Positions 32,942-42,107 of a stretch of DNA of 64,000 nt are shown in pieces (the first letter of the stretch is position 1; each line of letters starts with the position of its first letter). Location: contig NZ_JACJTU010000005.1 of the NCBI RefSeq assembly GCF_014698835.1, positions 223,200-287,199 on the forward strand, read 5' to 3'. The position numbers and the translations under genes are program-made. Below the pieces are notes generated by a model. That model was not told the DNA's origin. It worked only from the letters and a program-made list of their open reading frames with translations, and did not search any database. The DNA is from Nostoc paludosum FACHB-159. Its GTDB lineage: Bacteria; Cyanobacteriota; Cyanobacteriia; Cyanobacteriales; Nostocaceae.

Positions 32942-35404
32942 TTATATTTGATTATTTAATGCTATAATCACAGTAAATTTAGTTCCTAAACCTTCTGTAC
33001 TTTTAACAAATATTTCACCTTGATGAATCTCTATACACTTTTTGACAATTGCCAGTCCTAATCCCGTGCCTAGTATATTGCCGACATTACTGGCCCGATG
33101 AAATGATTCAAAGAGGAACGGTAGATCTTGTTCTGGAATCCCAATGCCCCAATCTTGAATTTCAAATAGTGCTTGCCCATCCTCACAAATGAGACTAAAC
33201 TTGACAATGCTATCATCTGGGGAATATTTAATTGCATTTGATAGTAAATTATTGAAAATGTGTCCCAACAATTTCTCATCCATATAGCAAGGTATAGATT
33301 CATATTGACTGGTGAAAGAAATCAAGCGCTGATTGTTGAGATTCATTTGTATTTCTTCCACTAGCTGTTGGCAGTATTTGACTAAATCAAAGGATGTTGG
33401 TCTATACTCTAATTTACCGGTTCCCGCTTTACCAATAACTAACACGTCATTCAACATCTCAGTCATCCGCTTGACGGCGGTTTGAATCCGATGCAAATGA
33501 GTAAGTTGTTTTTCTTGGCTCCATTTGTGGCGATAGTGTTCCAGTAACTCACAAGAAGAAAGGATAGTAGTTAAAGGCGTGCGGAATTCATGAGAAGTCA
33601 TGGAGACAAAGCGAGATTTAAGTTCGCTGAGTTGTTTTTCTTTTTCTAGTGCTACTCTAAGTTCTTGTTCTAATAGCTTACGTTCTGTGATATCTACCCA
33701 GTAACCTACTATTTCCATAGGGTTACCAGCTCGATCTCGGACTAGCTTTCCTTGGTCGTATATCCAACGATAGATGCCGTCTTGGTGTAAAAATCGGTAT
33801 TCTATTATGTATTGTCCTTGCTCCAATATCTCTGAAACTTGAGCAAACACTTGGGTTTTGTCTTCTGGATGAATATGACTAGCCCAAAAATTAGAATTTT
33901 CGATAAATTTTTGTGGTTCATGTCCCGTGATTGTTGTAACGTTTTCGCTAATAAATGTCGCACCGAAGTCTCCAGAAATTTTGCAGGTATAGATCACAGC
34001 TGGGCTAAAACAAAGTAAATATTGCAGCTTTTGTTGACTCCCAAATAGTGGAGTTTCTGATTGCTTACGCTCTGTAATATCTCGATCTACACCGCGATAG
34101 CCACGGAATTCCCCTTTAGCACTGAAAACTGGAACTGCGCTACTTTCGAGAACAACTAAATGGCCATCTTGATGAATATTAATATTTTTAAGACATTTAA
34201 ATGGTTGTTGTGCGGCAGCGATCGGAGCGAAAATCTTAGTCACACGTTCAGCTTCTTCAGGTGACATCAAATCAAAGGGTGTTTTACCTAAAATTTCCGT
34301 TGGTTCATAACCTAAAATGTCACGTATTTTCGGACTGACATAGGTATAGACTGTATTTTCATCAATTTCCCATATCCAATCGCTGCTGGCTTCAACTAAA
34401 TTGCGGAATTTTTCTTCACTATGTTTGAGTGTTTCTTGAGGAAGTTTGCATTTTTGTAGCGCCGCTTGCTGGGATTGCCACAGTTGTTCCTCTTTTGCCT
34501 GTACATGGGAGGTAGTATCCACAGAAACTCCAATGAGGCGGCTAGGTTTGCCTGTCATGTCTTTAGGTACTATAGCGCGTCTGGGTAACCATTTGTACTT
34601 AGGCCATTGCCGCTGAGGGAAAATCAGATGTTCTACCTCAAAAGAACTAATAATATCGATATGGCTTTGGACATCTTTTGAATCAACACCTGGCGTGCAA
34701 CTGCAACCTAATTTTTGTTCTAGAGTTCCTCCAGCGAACTCTAGCCAAGATTGATAAAAAAAATTACCCAAAGGGTTACTATCTGACATGGAAATCAGCA
34801 TAGGTACTGTATCAGCCATGATGCAATAGCACTGTTCGCTTTCACCTAGTGCCTCAAAAGCCGTGGTATCCTCGTCAATCTCAGCGTATTCGTGAATTTT
34901 TTCAGATTCATTTTTGCTAAGTGTAGCATTTACGACTCCTGAATCTAGCAAACACTGATGTTCTTCAGTTTGCTGGCAGTTATCTGTAGTTTGATCTATT
35001 TCTTGTGCCAGTGCTTGACAAATACTCTCAGGAGTAATTGCGCCAATGACTTGACCTTGATTATCTACAACTGGCAGTATATCCAACTGCTGCTGGCATA
35101 GAAGTGACAGGACAGAGGATATTTCCTGAAATTCTGAGAGTTTCAGTGTTTTCACTGAGGTATGCATCACCTCAGAAATCTTAGCTGTTTTCAAGTCAGT
35201 CCCTGACGCTATAAGCTGTACAATATCGTGCTTGGTAAAGTATCCCGCTAACTGCGAACAAGACCCAACTAAGATACTTTTGCTCTGTGTTGCCATCAGG
35301 GCGATCGCATCTGATAGTGGTGTTTCCGGCACAACTATTAGCGGCGAACAGTCTATTATTGACTCTAAGCTTTCTAGCCTGAGAAACTTAGATAAAGCTT
35401 GCAT
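32942..35404 (-). CDS. Hybrid-input sensor histidine kinase: CBS pair, PAS domains, HisKA-HATPase
   Basis: This 820-residue cytoplasmic kinase starts with two CBS domains (about 10-135), a ligand-binding module often for adenine nucleotides. Three PAS segments with PAC motifs follow (GYRGVDRDITERK, VGYWVDITERK). Then come a HisKA dimerisation domain with the phospho-His in SMTSHEFRTPLTT and a HATPase with NLLSNAIKYSP, DWGIGIPEQD and GTGLGLAIVKK. No membrane segment is evident, so the stimulus is probably intracellular (redox, light or nucleotide state). It is co-transcribed with the REC-EAL regulator and so is likely to control c-di-GMP degradation. Confidence 0.92.
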   Translation of the reverse strand: MQALSKFLRLESLESIIDCSPLIVVPETPLSDAIALMATQSKSILVGSCSQLAGYFTKHDIVQLIASGTDLKTAKISEVMHTSVKTLKLSEFQEISSVLSLLCQQQLDILPVVDNQGQVIGAITPESICQALAQEIDQTTDNCQQTEEHQCLLDSGVVNATLSKNESEKIHEYAEIDEDTTAFEALGESEQCYCIMADTVPMLISMSDSNPLGNFFYQSWLEFAGGTLEQKLGCSCTPGVDSKDVQSHIDIISSFEVEHLIFPQRQWPKYKWLPRRAIVPKDMTGKPSRLIGVSVDTTSHVQAKEEQLWQSQQAALQKCKLPQETLKHSEEKFRNLVEASSDWIWEIDENTVYTYVSPKIRDILGYEPTEILGKTPFDLMSPEEAERVTKIFAPIAAAQQPFKCLKNINIHQDGHLVVLESSAVPVFSAKGEFRGYRGVDRDITERKQSETPLFGSQQKLQYLLCFSPAVIYTCKISGDFGATFISENVTTITGHEPQKFIENSNFWASHIHPEDKTQVFAQVSEILEQGQYIIEYRFLHQDGIYRWIYDQGKLVRDRAGNPMEIVGYWVDITERKLLEQELRVALEKEKQLSELKSRFVSMTSHEFRTPLTTILSSCELLEHYRHKWSQEKQLTHLHRIQTAVKRMTEMLNDVLVIGKAGTGKLEYRPTSFDLVKYCQQLVEEIQMNLNNQRLISFTSQYESIPCYMDEKLLGHIFNNLLSNAIKYSPDDSIVKFSLICEDGQALFEIQDWGIGIPEQDLPFLFESFHRASNVGNILGTGLGLAIVKKCIEIHQGEIFVKSTEGLGTKFTVIIALNNQI

Positions 35405-35616
35405 AGATTATTACTATAGCTATTATCAAAAGATAGTTATCTAAAGCTGTTCACTTAAGCATTTTCTAATATTTTGACCACAAAAAATTAGTAATCTTTG
35501 AAGTATAAACACTGGAAAAATAGTTTTAAGGAATACAACGCAGTTTCTACGTTGATTGGGTATGGGGGATGGGGGGATGGGGAATAATAACTCTTGTGTC
35601 AACCTTCAGTCAACAG

Positions 35617-35687
35617 GAGCCAGTGCGTTGGACGGGTTAAGAGGCTCGTACCGCTAACGCGGAACCCGCTTTATTAGCAACTGGCTC
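35617..35687. repeat. Dispersed repeat bounded by GAGCCAGT / ACTGGCTC
   Basis: The terminal 8-bp inverted arms enclose GCGTTGGACGGGTT and GCGGAACCCGC segments, a MITE-like element seen widely in Nostocales. It lies in the 309-bp gap between the glycosidase and the kinase gene; the rest of that gap is AT-rich and has no gene. Confidence 0.65.
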
Positions 35688-35713
35688 TCAACAGTCATCC
35701 TCCCAACGCCCAA

Positions 35714-38527
35714 CTAACGCAACTCTAACCGCTTTTCGCCATAACGCAATAGCCTTTCTATGGTTGCAAGCCGATTTTCCCAGACTCTGACCTGATAGGA
35801 ATTTGACTTGATTTCTTCCTTCATTAATACTCGAAATTGAGACTGAAAGCGAGTCAGAGAGGCTCTGGCTACTAGTAATTTACTAGCAGAAGGCGCAGTG
35901 GCAAGCTGATTTAAAGCAGTACGTAAAACTTCTGCCTGGTTGTTAAAATCTGAAATTGTTTGAGCAGGCATTGGCAATTGCTGATTTTGCAAAACAAATT
36001 TCCATTCCCGTTGCAGTGCAGTGTAACGAATAGCAGCAGTTTGAAAAGGCTGGCGATGAGGAATAGGTTCAGTTGTTGTGGATTGAACTCTACCTTGGGT
36101 ACTAATAAAAAGTTTTTGGAGTTCGTTATTAAAATTCTCTGCGGCAAACAGAGCATAACCACTAACTGGCAAATCTCTTACCAATTGGAGTTGGTCGAAT
36201 GCTCCAATTGTTGGCAAAGAAAGTAAGCGAATTCCTGGTACTAACAAGGCAGATCCTAATTGTTTGGAGGCAATCCAAGGTTGAGCCAGTCGTTGAAACC
36301 GAGATGTATCGAGAGCATAAGTCATAGGAACGATTAAATCTACATCCCCTCGCCTTGCCCAAATTTCCCAGTTTTGTTGAATTTTCTCGACCCGTTCTGT
36401 TTGTGGCAAAGGAAAGACAGCAACTGACAAAATCAAATTTCCTCGCTTTTGCCGCAACTGCTGTGATAATTGGGCAACAAAGCTATCAACTTGTTCGGTG
36501 CGAAATGTCGTCCATTTTTGCCACAGTTCTGGTTGAGCGGGGGAAATATTCATTGGATCTACACCAGTGAGTTGCTGAAACTGCGCTCTTGAAGCTTTTC
36601 CATAACCATAAGTTCGACCTGCTAGCGGGTCTTGGAAGGGGTAACGAATGTAATCTAGCTGTAGACCATCCACGTCATAACGGGTGACAATTTCCTCATA
36701 CAGCTTGAGTAAATACTGTCGCACTTCGGGGTTAGCTGGGTCTAAAAATGGCTTGCTTTGCCCAACTGGAATCATGTTGCCCAGGTTATCGTAGTTTGCC
36801 CAATCGGGATGAGCAGCCAGTACTGGCCCTGGGTAATTAGGATTAACGTTGATAATTTCATTGTGACGTTGGTTACCAGTAGCAAAAGTCCAAACCCAAG
36901 CGTGTAATTCCATGTCACGCTCATGGGCTAGTTTGACTGCATCTGCCAAGGGATCCCAACCGCGAATTAATGGGTTTTGTTCTTTGGCGACTTGGCTGGG
37001 ATAAATTGTGTAGCCAGCGTTAACAGTTTCAAAAAAGACGGTATTAATTCCGGTTGCTGCCAGTCGGTCAAAAATCTCGGCTAGTCCTGCTTTGCTACCG
37101 GCACGGACAATTGTCCCCCGGTCTAACCAAACTGCGCGGATTTCTGGCTGAGCTATTCTGCGATCCACAGGAAACTGCTGCCACAAAATCCTCTTAGCAA
37201 TTAGCCACTGCTGACGAGCCAAAGCGTAATTTTTTTGGGCAATCAGCTGGGGTATGTTTTGAGCGATCGCTTTCGCCTGTTCCAAGGCTTGCTCTTTGCT
37301 AGTGACTAGTGCGCCTGGTCTGGTTGAAGTAATTAAAGTTTGTTGTTTGAGAGACTCGACATCTATCTTTCCTAAATTTTCAGAAGCTTCCCCAACCTCA
37401 GTAGCATTAGCTGATACCGCTAAATTGGCACTTTCTACCCGACCAATGAGATTTTCTAACTCTTGCTGGAGAGCGATCGCTTCGTTTTGATTAATCGGCT
37501 CATTGGAATTGGGTACAACATCTAAACGCACCGCTTCTTCTAATTGATCGATGGCTTCCTTGGAAGTTGATGGTTTGACTACACCAAGCGGCCTTGGTTG
37601 GGGAGCAGTGGCAGTTTTTGAAGGAGTGGAGACGCGCGGAGGAGAAGACACAGGGACGCGGGGCACAGGGGAAGTTGCAGTAAGTTTTTCCCCTCTGCCC
37701 CCCTGCCCCCCTGCCCCCCTGCCCCCCTGCCCCCCTACCGCCACCACACTGGTAGAGCAGCTCGGAGAAGCTCCTTCTATTTTTTTCATGCGATTTGATG
37801 GTGCTGGTGCTGTCAAATAGTAATTGACGGTGGTTTTTAACCAAGCACTATCTAATTCTGCTGCTGAGGCTGTATCGGTTCCCCAGCGCCAGCCCAAAAA
37901 TGTAGAACGTTCTGTGGTGACTACTGCGGCGGGATTATCTTTGGAATCCCAAATGGCACGAGATTCGGTGCCCATGTCGTTGGGAATGACAACACCACCG
38001 CGCACTTTGCCAAAGAGTGCAGTTTCATTTGCCCATCCTGGGAGTTTAGTTTTTGCAGGTTTGATTTCTTGGGTGCCACTGAGGCTGAATCCCCAATAAC
38101 CCCCTAAGAGCGATCGCAATAACTGGCGCACTCCTGGCGCTGACAAACTACCCGCAGGGCCGCTGGCAATTAAGCGTCCTCCTTTACTCATCCATTCTTC
38201 TAAAGCGATCGCTTGGCTTGGGGTTAATGTTTCGACGTTTGGCAAAAATAATATCCGGCGATCGCCCCAGTCTGCCAGACTCCTTACATTATCTAGAGAA
38301 ATTACACAATATTTCACACCTAATGTTTGTAAGCGATCGCTTATCCCTGTCCATTGATTTGCATTTTCTTGGCTATGCACTACGGTCAATACAGGTTCTT
38401 CTGTTCCCGCCTTTACTGGTAAAATATTAAATAAATTTAAAATTAAAATTTCCAGACCTAAAACTAATAATTTTTTAGCTTCTTTAATTTCTAAATTTAG
38501 ATATTTTTGGTTTTTCGGATACTTCAC
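35714..38527 (-). CDS. Secreted family 10-like glycosyl hydrolase (GHL10) with repeat-derived linker
   Basis: This 937-residue protein begins at GTG (38525-38527) and has an N-terminal hydrophobic signal-like segment (LLVLGLEILILNLFNILPVKA). Residues about 45-235 form a GATase-like/DUF4350-like alpha/beta domain. A low-complexity linker follows (GGQGGRGAGGQGGRGE and Pro/Ser-rich). From about 465 the GHL10 barrel is seen: EIRAVWLDRG, LAATGINTVFFETVNAG, RDMELHAWVWTFATG, DGLQLDYIRYPFQDP and DLIVPMTYALDT. It is probably a periplasmic or cell-wall-associated glycosidase; the substrate is unknown. Parts of the linker are encoded by the same repeats found between genes. Confidence 0.85.
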   Translation of the reverse strand: MKYPKNQKYLNLEIKEAKKLLVLGLEILILNLFNILPVKAGTEEPVLTVVHSQENANQWTGISDRLQTLGVKYCVISLDNVRSLADWGDRRILFLPNVETLTPSQAIALEEWMSKGGRLIASGPAGSLSAPGVRQLLRSLLGGYWGFSLSGTQEIKPAKTKLPGWANETALFGKVRGGVVIPNDMGTESRAIWDSKDNPAAVVTTERSTFLGWRWGTDTASAAELDSAWLKTTVNYYLTAPAPSNRMKKIEGASPSCSTSVVAVGGQGGRGAGGQGGRGEKLTATSPVPRVPVSSPPRVSTPSKTATAPQPRPLGVVKPSTSKEAIDQLEEAVRLDVVPNSNEPINQNEAIALQQELENLIGRVESANLAVSANATEVGEASENLGKIDVESLKQQTLITSTRPGALVTSKEQALEQAKAIAQNIPQLIAQKNYALARQQWLIAKRILWQQFPVDRRIAQPEIRAVWLDRGTIVRAGSKAGLAEIFDRLAATGINTVFFETVNAGYTIYPSQVAKEQNPLIRGWDPLADAVKLAHERDMELHAWVWTFATGNQRHNEIINVNPNYPGPVLAAHPDWANYDNLGNMIPVGQSKPFLDPANPEVRQYLLKLYEEIVTRYDVDGLQLDYIRYPFQDPLAGRTYGYGKASRAQFQQLTGVDPMNISPAQPELWQKWTTFRTEQVDSFVAQLSQQLRQKRGNLILSVAVFPLPQTERVEKIQQNWEIWARRGDVDLIVPMTYALDTSRFQRLAQPWIASKQLGSALLVPGIRLLSLPTIGAFDQLQLVRDLPVSGYALFAAENFNNELQKLFISTQGRVQSTTTEPIPHRQPFQTAAIRYTALQREWKFVLQNQQLPMPAQTISDFNNQAEVLRTALNQLATAPSASKLLVARASLTRFQSQFRVLMKEEIKSNSYQVRVWENRLATIERLLRYGEKRLELR
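37625..37738. repeat. GACGCG and CCCCCCTG tandem repeats inside the glycosidase gene
   Basis: Plus-strand units GACGCGCGG/GACGCGGGG are followed after 40 bp by about five CTGCCCC(CC) units. They encode the Gly-Gln-Gly-Gly-Arg linker on the minus strand. Unit length variation keeps the frame open. Confidence 0.85.
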
Positions 38528-38672
38528 CAGTCACTCCTAACGTAATTATTGATTAATTCACTTAATTAATCATAATTCATTAGTAAGTAACAAACTATTC
38601 GTAAAGCTACTTAATGAATAAGTCTAGTTAATCTAATGTATCAAAAACGATAAAAACTGCCAAAAGGAATAT

Positions 38673-39803
38673 TCAAATAGTTACAGGCGATTCCACATAA
38701 ATTGTCGGCTCTTGCATTGTGAATTTAATTCCATTCTTAAACAGCTGTTTAGAAATTTTTTCATTTGCCAATTCTAATAAGCGCTTGCGTAATTGCAGAG
38801 AATTTTCGCTAGAACCTAAAATAAAAAATGTTATTCTTGTGCGGGTGATTTGCTTTTCTTCATTATGATTTAAAAAACTAATACTAGTGCTGCCTGGATC
38901 GATACCAAATAGAGAGTTAGTACTTTCAATAATTACCTGCTCAACTAAAGCCTGTTCTCGTTCTTGCAGTAGCTCTAAAAAATCGAGGTAAAGTAAAACC
39001 ATAACTTTCTTACCGCGGGTAATATTTTCAATTTCTAAGTTTGCCAATATTGAATTCGGAATAATAGATAAAGTACTTTTAGCAGCAGCCCGAATTTTAG
39101 TTGAACGAATACCAATTGACTCAACTCGCCCAAACAAACCTTCAGGAATTTGTTGAGATTTCTGTAAACGAATATATTCTCCTGGAACAAAGGGACGATC
39201 TAAATATAAAACTATTGTTCCTAACAACTGTTCTAGAGTTTTTTGAGCAGCAAAAGCTACAGCTAATCCCCCAATTCCTAACCCAGTTAATAGCCCAATC
39301 AAATTAAATTCTTGACTCTGAGCAAAAGCCAAAACAGCAATAAATCCAATAATGACATTCGCGAGAGTTTCAAATACTAAAAGTAATTCATCTACTTCTC
39401 TCCCAAACTTACGCACTAACTCAATTCCATAGGCTCGAATAAACTGTCGGAATAAACGAGAGGATAGCCAGGCTAAGCTGACAATTACAGATAAATCCAT
39501 AATTGTCGAAAGAAATCTATGGATAGATTTATATTCGATAATCCAGGCTAAAGAAAATGAAATGAGAATTAAACTACCTGTGATTCTAAATAGATTTCTA
39601 ATTGGATCGATTAAATTGTTATAAATACTCGCAACTTGCTGCGGTGCGAAACGTCGAATGATAATTCGCAAGAATGTCGGAGTATATCGTCCTATCAGTA
39701 AAGACAGGAGAATAAAAATTAGAAATACTCCAAAACTGGACAGTGCTGATATTGTGCTACCACGTTGTAAAAATTCCAGAATTATCTGTGAAATGTTTTT
39801 CAT
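38673..39803 (-). CDS. Mechanosensitive ion channel, MscS family (paralogue 2)
   Basis: The start was set at the ATG at 39801-39803 (MKNISQ); a GTG one codon earlier is possible. The 376-residue protein has about five hydrophobic segments in the N-terminal half and a pore-lining helix, LIGLLTGLGIGGLAVAFAAQKTLEQ (quoted in part as GLGIGGLAVAFAAQKTLEQ). A beta domain (FVPGEYIRLQ, GRVESIGIRSTKIRAAAKS, IIPNSILANLEIEN) follows. It should release solutes during hypo-osmotic shock at the inner membrane. It lies 5 bp after its paralogue, pointing to tandem duplication and co-transcription. Confidence 0.92.
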   Translation of the reverse strand: MKNISQIILEFLQRGSTISALSSFGVFLIFILLSLLIGRYTPTFLRIIIRRFAPQQVASIYNNLIDPIRNLFRITGSLILISFSLAWIIEYKSIHRFLSTIMDLSVIVSLAWLSSRLFRQFIRAYGIELVRKFGREVDELLLVFETLANVIIGFIAVLAFAQSQEFNLIGLLTGLGIGGLAVAFAAQKTLEQLLGTIVLYLDRPFVPGEYIRLQKSQQIPEGLFGRVESIGIRSTKIRAAAKSTLSIIPNSILANLEIENITRGKKVMVLLYLDFLELLQEREQALVEQVIIESTNSLFGIDPGSTSISFLNHNEEKQITRTRITFFILGSSENSLQLRKRLLELANEKISKQLFKNGIKFTMQEPTIYVESPVTI

Positions 39804-39808
39804 CACTT

Positions 39809-40930
39809 TTAAATGGTAATGGGTGAGTCAACATAAATTGTTGGTTCTTCGATATCAAAAGCGATACCATATTGTTGTAAGCACTCAGTGATGCTTTGAG
39901 TTGCCATATTTAGCAGTTGACGGCGTAATTCCATCGACACATCTCCAGAACCTAAGATAAAGAAAGTAACTTGTGCTTGGGTTACCTCTGGATCTGATAA
40001 ATGATTAATAGCTTTAAAAGTCACTTCTGTATTGCGGGAATCAATGCCAAAGATACCATTTGTACTGTCTAGAATAACCTGACGAATTAAAGCTCGTTCT
40101 TCACTGCTAAGTGTTTGCTGAAAAGTCAAATAAAGAATTGACATGACTTTCTTGGCACCAGTAAAGTTCTCAATATTCACTTGAGTGAGAGAACTATTAG
40201 GAACTATCATCACAGTTCCTTTACCAGATGTTCTAATTCTGGTAGACCTTAAGCCTATTGATTCAACTCGCCCAAAAGTACCATCAGGAAGACCAATATA
40301 ATCATCAATTACAAAGGGGCGATCTAAATATAGAACAATACCACCTAAAATTTGTTCTAAGGTTTTTTGAGCAGCAAAGGCCACTGCTAAACCACCGATT
40401 CCTAAACTTGCTAATAGTCCTAAAAGATTAATTTGATGTGTTTGAGCATAAATAAGAATTGCTAAAAAGATAATGATGAGATTGGCAACCCATTTAAAGA
40501 GGATAAGTAGCTCGCCGCTGATTTTTTGACCGCTTTTGAAAGCAGCATTTAATAAATAAAAATCAAAGAATTTTTGAAAGATTTGTGAAGCTAACCAACT
40601 AATGGCGATCGCCAAAGTTAAGCTAACAATAATTTCTAGCGGATTTGTCCAGCGATTTTGGGGTAAGAACGATACAAATAACTCAAAATTCGCAATAACA
40701 ATTACCACAATCAATAAGTCTTGATTTGGCTTAATTAATTTTTGGTATACATCAGTAATTGGCAGAAAATTCAATTTCTTCACCAGTAAATTTGTTAACG
40801 AAATCATGAGACGACCAAATATGAATATGCAAAATCCAACTACCAAACCTATAAACCAAATTTGTAGTTCTCTGTTTGTACTAATTTCTGGTAAAAAACT
40901 CAATATTTTTTCATTTGTTGTAGAAAGCAT
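39809..40930 (-). CDS. Mechanosensitive ion channel, MscS family (paralogue 1)
   Basis: This 373-residue protein has the same architecture as its downstream neighbour: N-terminal membrane helices, the pore helix LGIGGLAVAFAAQKTLEQIL, then FVIDDYIGLPDGTFGRVES, RSTRIRTSGKGTVMIVPNSSL and a C-terminal alpha/beta domain ending in EEPTIYVDSPITI. The two proteins end almost identically, so they are recent or co-evolving paralogues and could assemble into mixed channels. The ATG at 40928-40930 is the first gene of the pair. Confidence 0.92.
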   Translation of the reverse strand: MLSTTNEKILSFLPEISTNRELQIWFIGLVVGFCIFIFGRLMISLTNLLVKKLNFLPITDVYQKLIKPNQDLLIVVIVIANFELFVSFLPQNRWTNPLEIIVSLTLAIAISWLASQIFQKFFDFYLLNAAFKSGQKISGELLILFKWVANLIIIFLAILIYAQTHQINLLGLLASLGIGGLAVAFAAQKTLEQILGGIVLYLDRPFVIDDYIGLPDGTFGRVESIGLRSTRIRTSGKGTVMIVPNSSLTQVNIENFTGAKKVMSILYLTFQQTLSSEERALIRQVILDSTNGIFGIDSRNTEVTFKAINHLSDPEVTQAQVTFFILGSGDVSMELRRQLLNMATQSITECLQQYGIAFDIEEPTIYVDSPITI

Positions 40931-42107
40931 CTCAAACTTATTTATAAATTTTCACTCATAATGCTATTGCTGAGCAACAAATGAGAACAGATGATTACTT
41001 AACATATCTAGCTGAACTCTTGACCAGACAATTACTAATTCGTAATTCTTAATTAAATAGGTACAAGCCTCTTGATTCATCAATGAAAACATAAAAATGT
41101 GTAGTGTCATTATTTCAATCCTGCGACTGAAGCTGTGGGGTAAAAATTATGTTACCTGCGACTGAAGCCTTCTCCTAACGGATATGGTGAGCTAACGCTG
41201 AGATTGAGTATTCCAGCGTCATTATGAATTGCGAATTATTGGGAAGCAGTCAGAATCCAGAATACTGAATTGAGACGACTTTGAGATTTAAGCCTAATAA
41301 TCAACAGGAAAATTGAGAATTTATAGCACCCTTGATTTTTCAATTCAAAGCTGGATTCTAACTGCTTACTTCTGAATTTTTGCGGTTGTTGTATCTATCA
41401 AATCAGTCATTTGAGTTTTGAGAAAACTCTATCCACAGATAAATACTAGATAGATAACCTACCGCTACAATACAGATAGTTAAGATGAAGTTAAAATCAG
41501 TCATCACATTCAATCCAACGTAAAAGTGTGCAGCAGGTATACAAATTTATATTTGTATACCTGCTATTTCACACCCAAATTCTTGGATGCAAAAAAGGAG
41601 TTTTTAGTCCAAAAGCTTGGACTAGGTAAACTTAATGAGGTCACTCAATCGATGAAACTTCGTATTTAGAGGGATAGCCTAAATATGACTAACCAAAGAA
41701 GCTATCTATTTAAAAATTGACCACACAAACACGTACAGTTTGTGGACTCCTTGCTCTCAAATCTATTGAGGCAAGTGGCTTAAAAGGGGTAATGAATTAA
41801 GCTCGTTTTGCTTTTGATTAAGAATTTTAGATTTTAGATTGGCTATTTTAGATTTTTTTGGCTGATAATTGACCCTGGTGAGTGAAACAGATCCAAAATC
41901 CAAAATCCAAAATCATCAACTAGTTAGCTTTGTTTAGCTGACTAGTCTAATTATCTGCACGCGATTGCTGTATTTACTTACTGACTCCCAGTCTACACCA
42001 CAAGGGATCAAAAGGCTAGGCAAAAAATTATTTTTTTTTTAACGCTAACTAATAGTAGTTGCAGAACCTTGTTAAATTGTATAAGGTAAAAGATTGACAA
42101 AAATCAA
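40931..42107. other. 1.2-kb gene-free region with repeats and palindromes
   Basis: I see no coding frame with support. It holds two near-copies of CCTGCGACTGAAGC (around 41122 and 41155), a strong palindrome at 41532-41565, a smaller one (TAGTCC...GGACTA, 41605-41624), and a tandem CCAAAATCCAAAATC stretch near 41893. The structured part from 41450 to 41780 is a candidate for an unannotated RNA. Confidence 0.5.
41532..41565. repeat. Perfect 15-bp inverted repeat with 4-nt loop
   Basis: AGCAGGTATACAAAT and ATTTGTATACCTGCT pair perfectly around TTAT, with an outer GTGTG...CACAC pair further out. No T-run follows on either strand, so it is not an obvious terminator. Confidence 0.8.
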
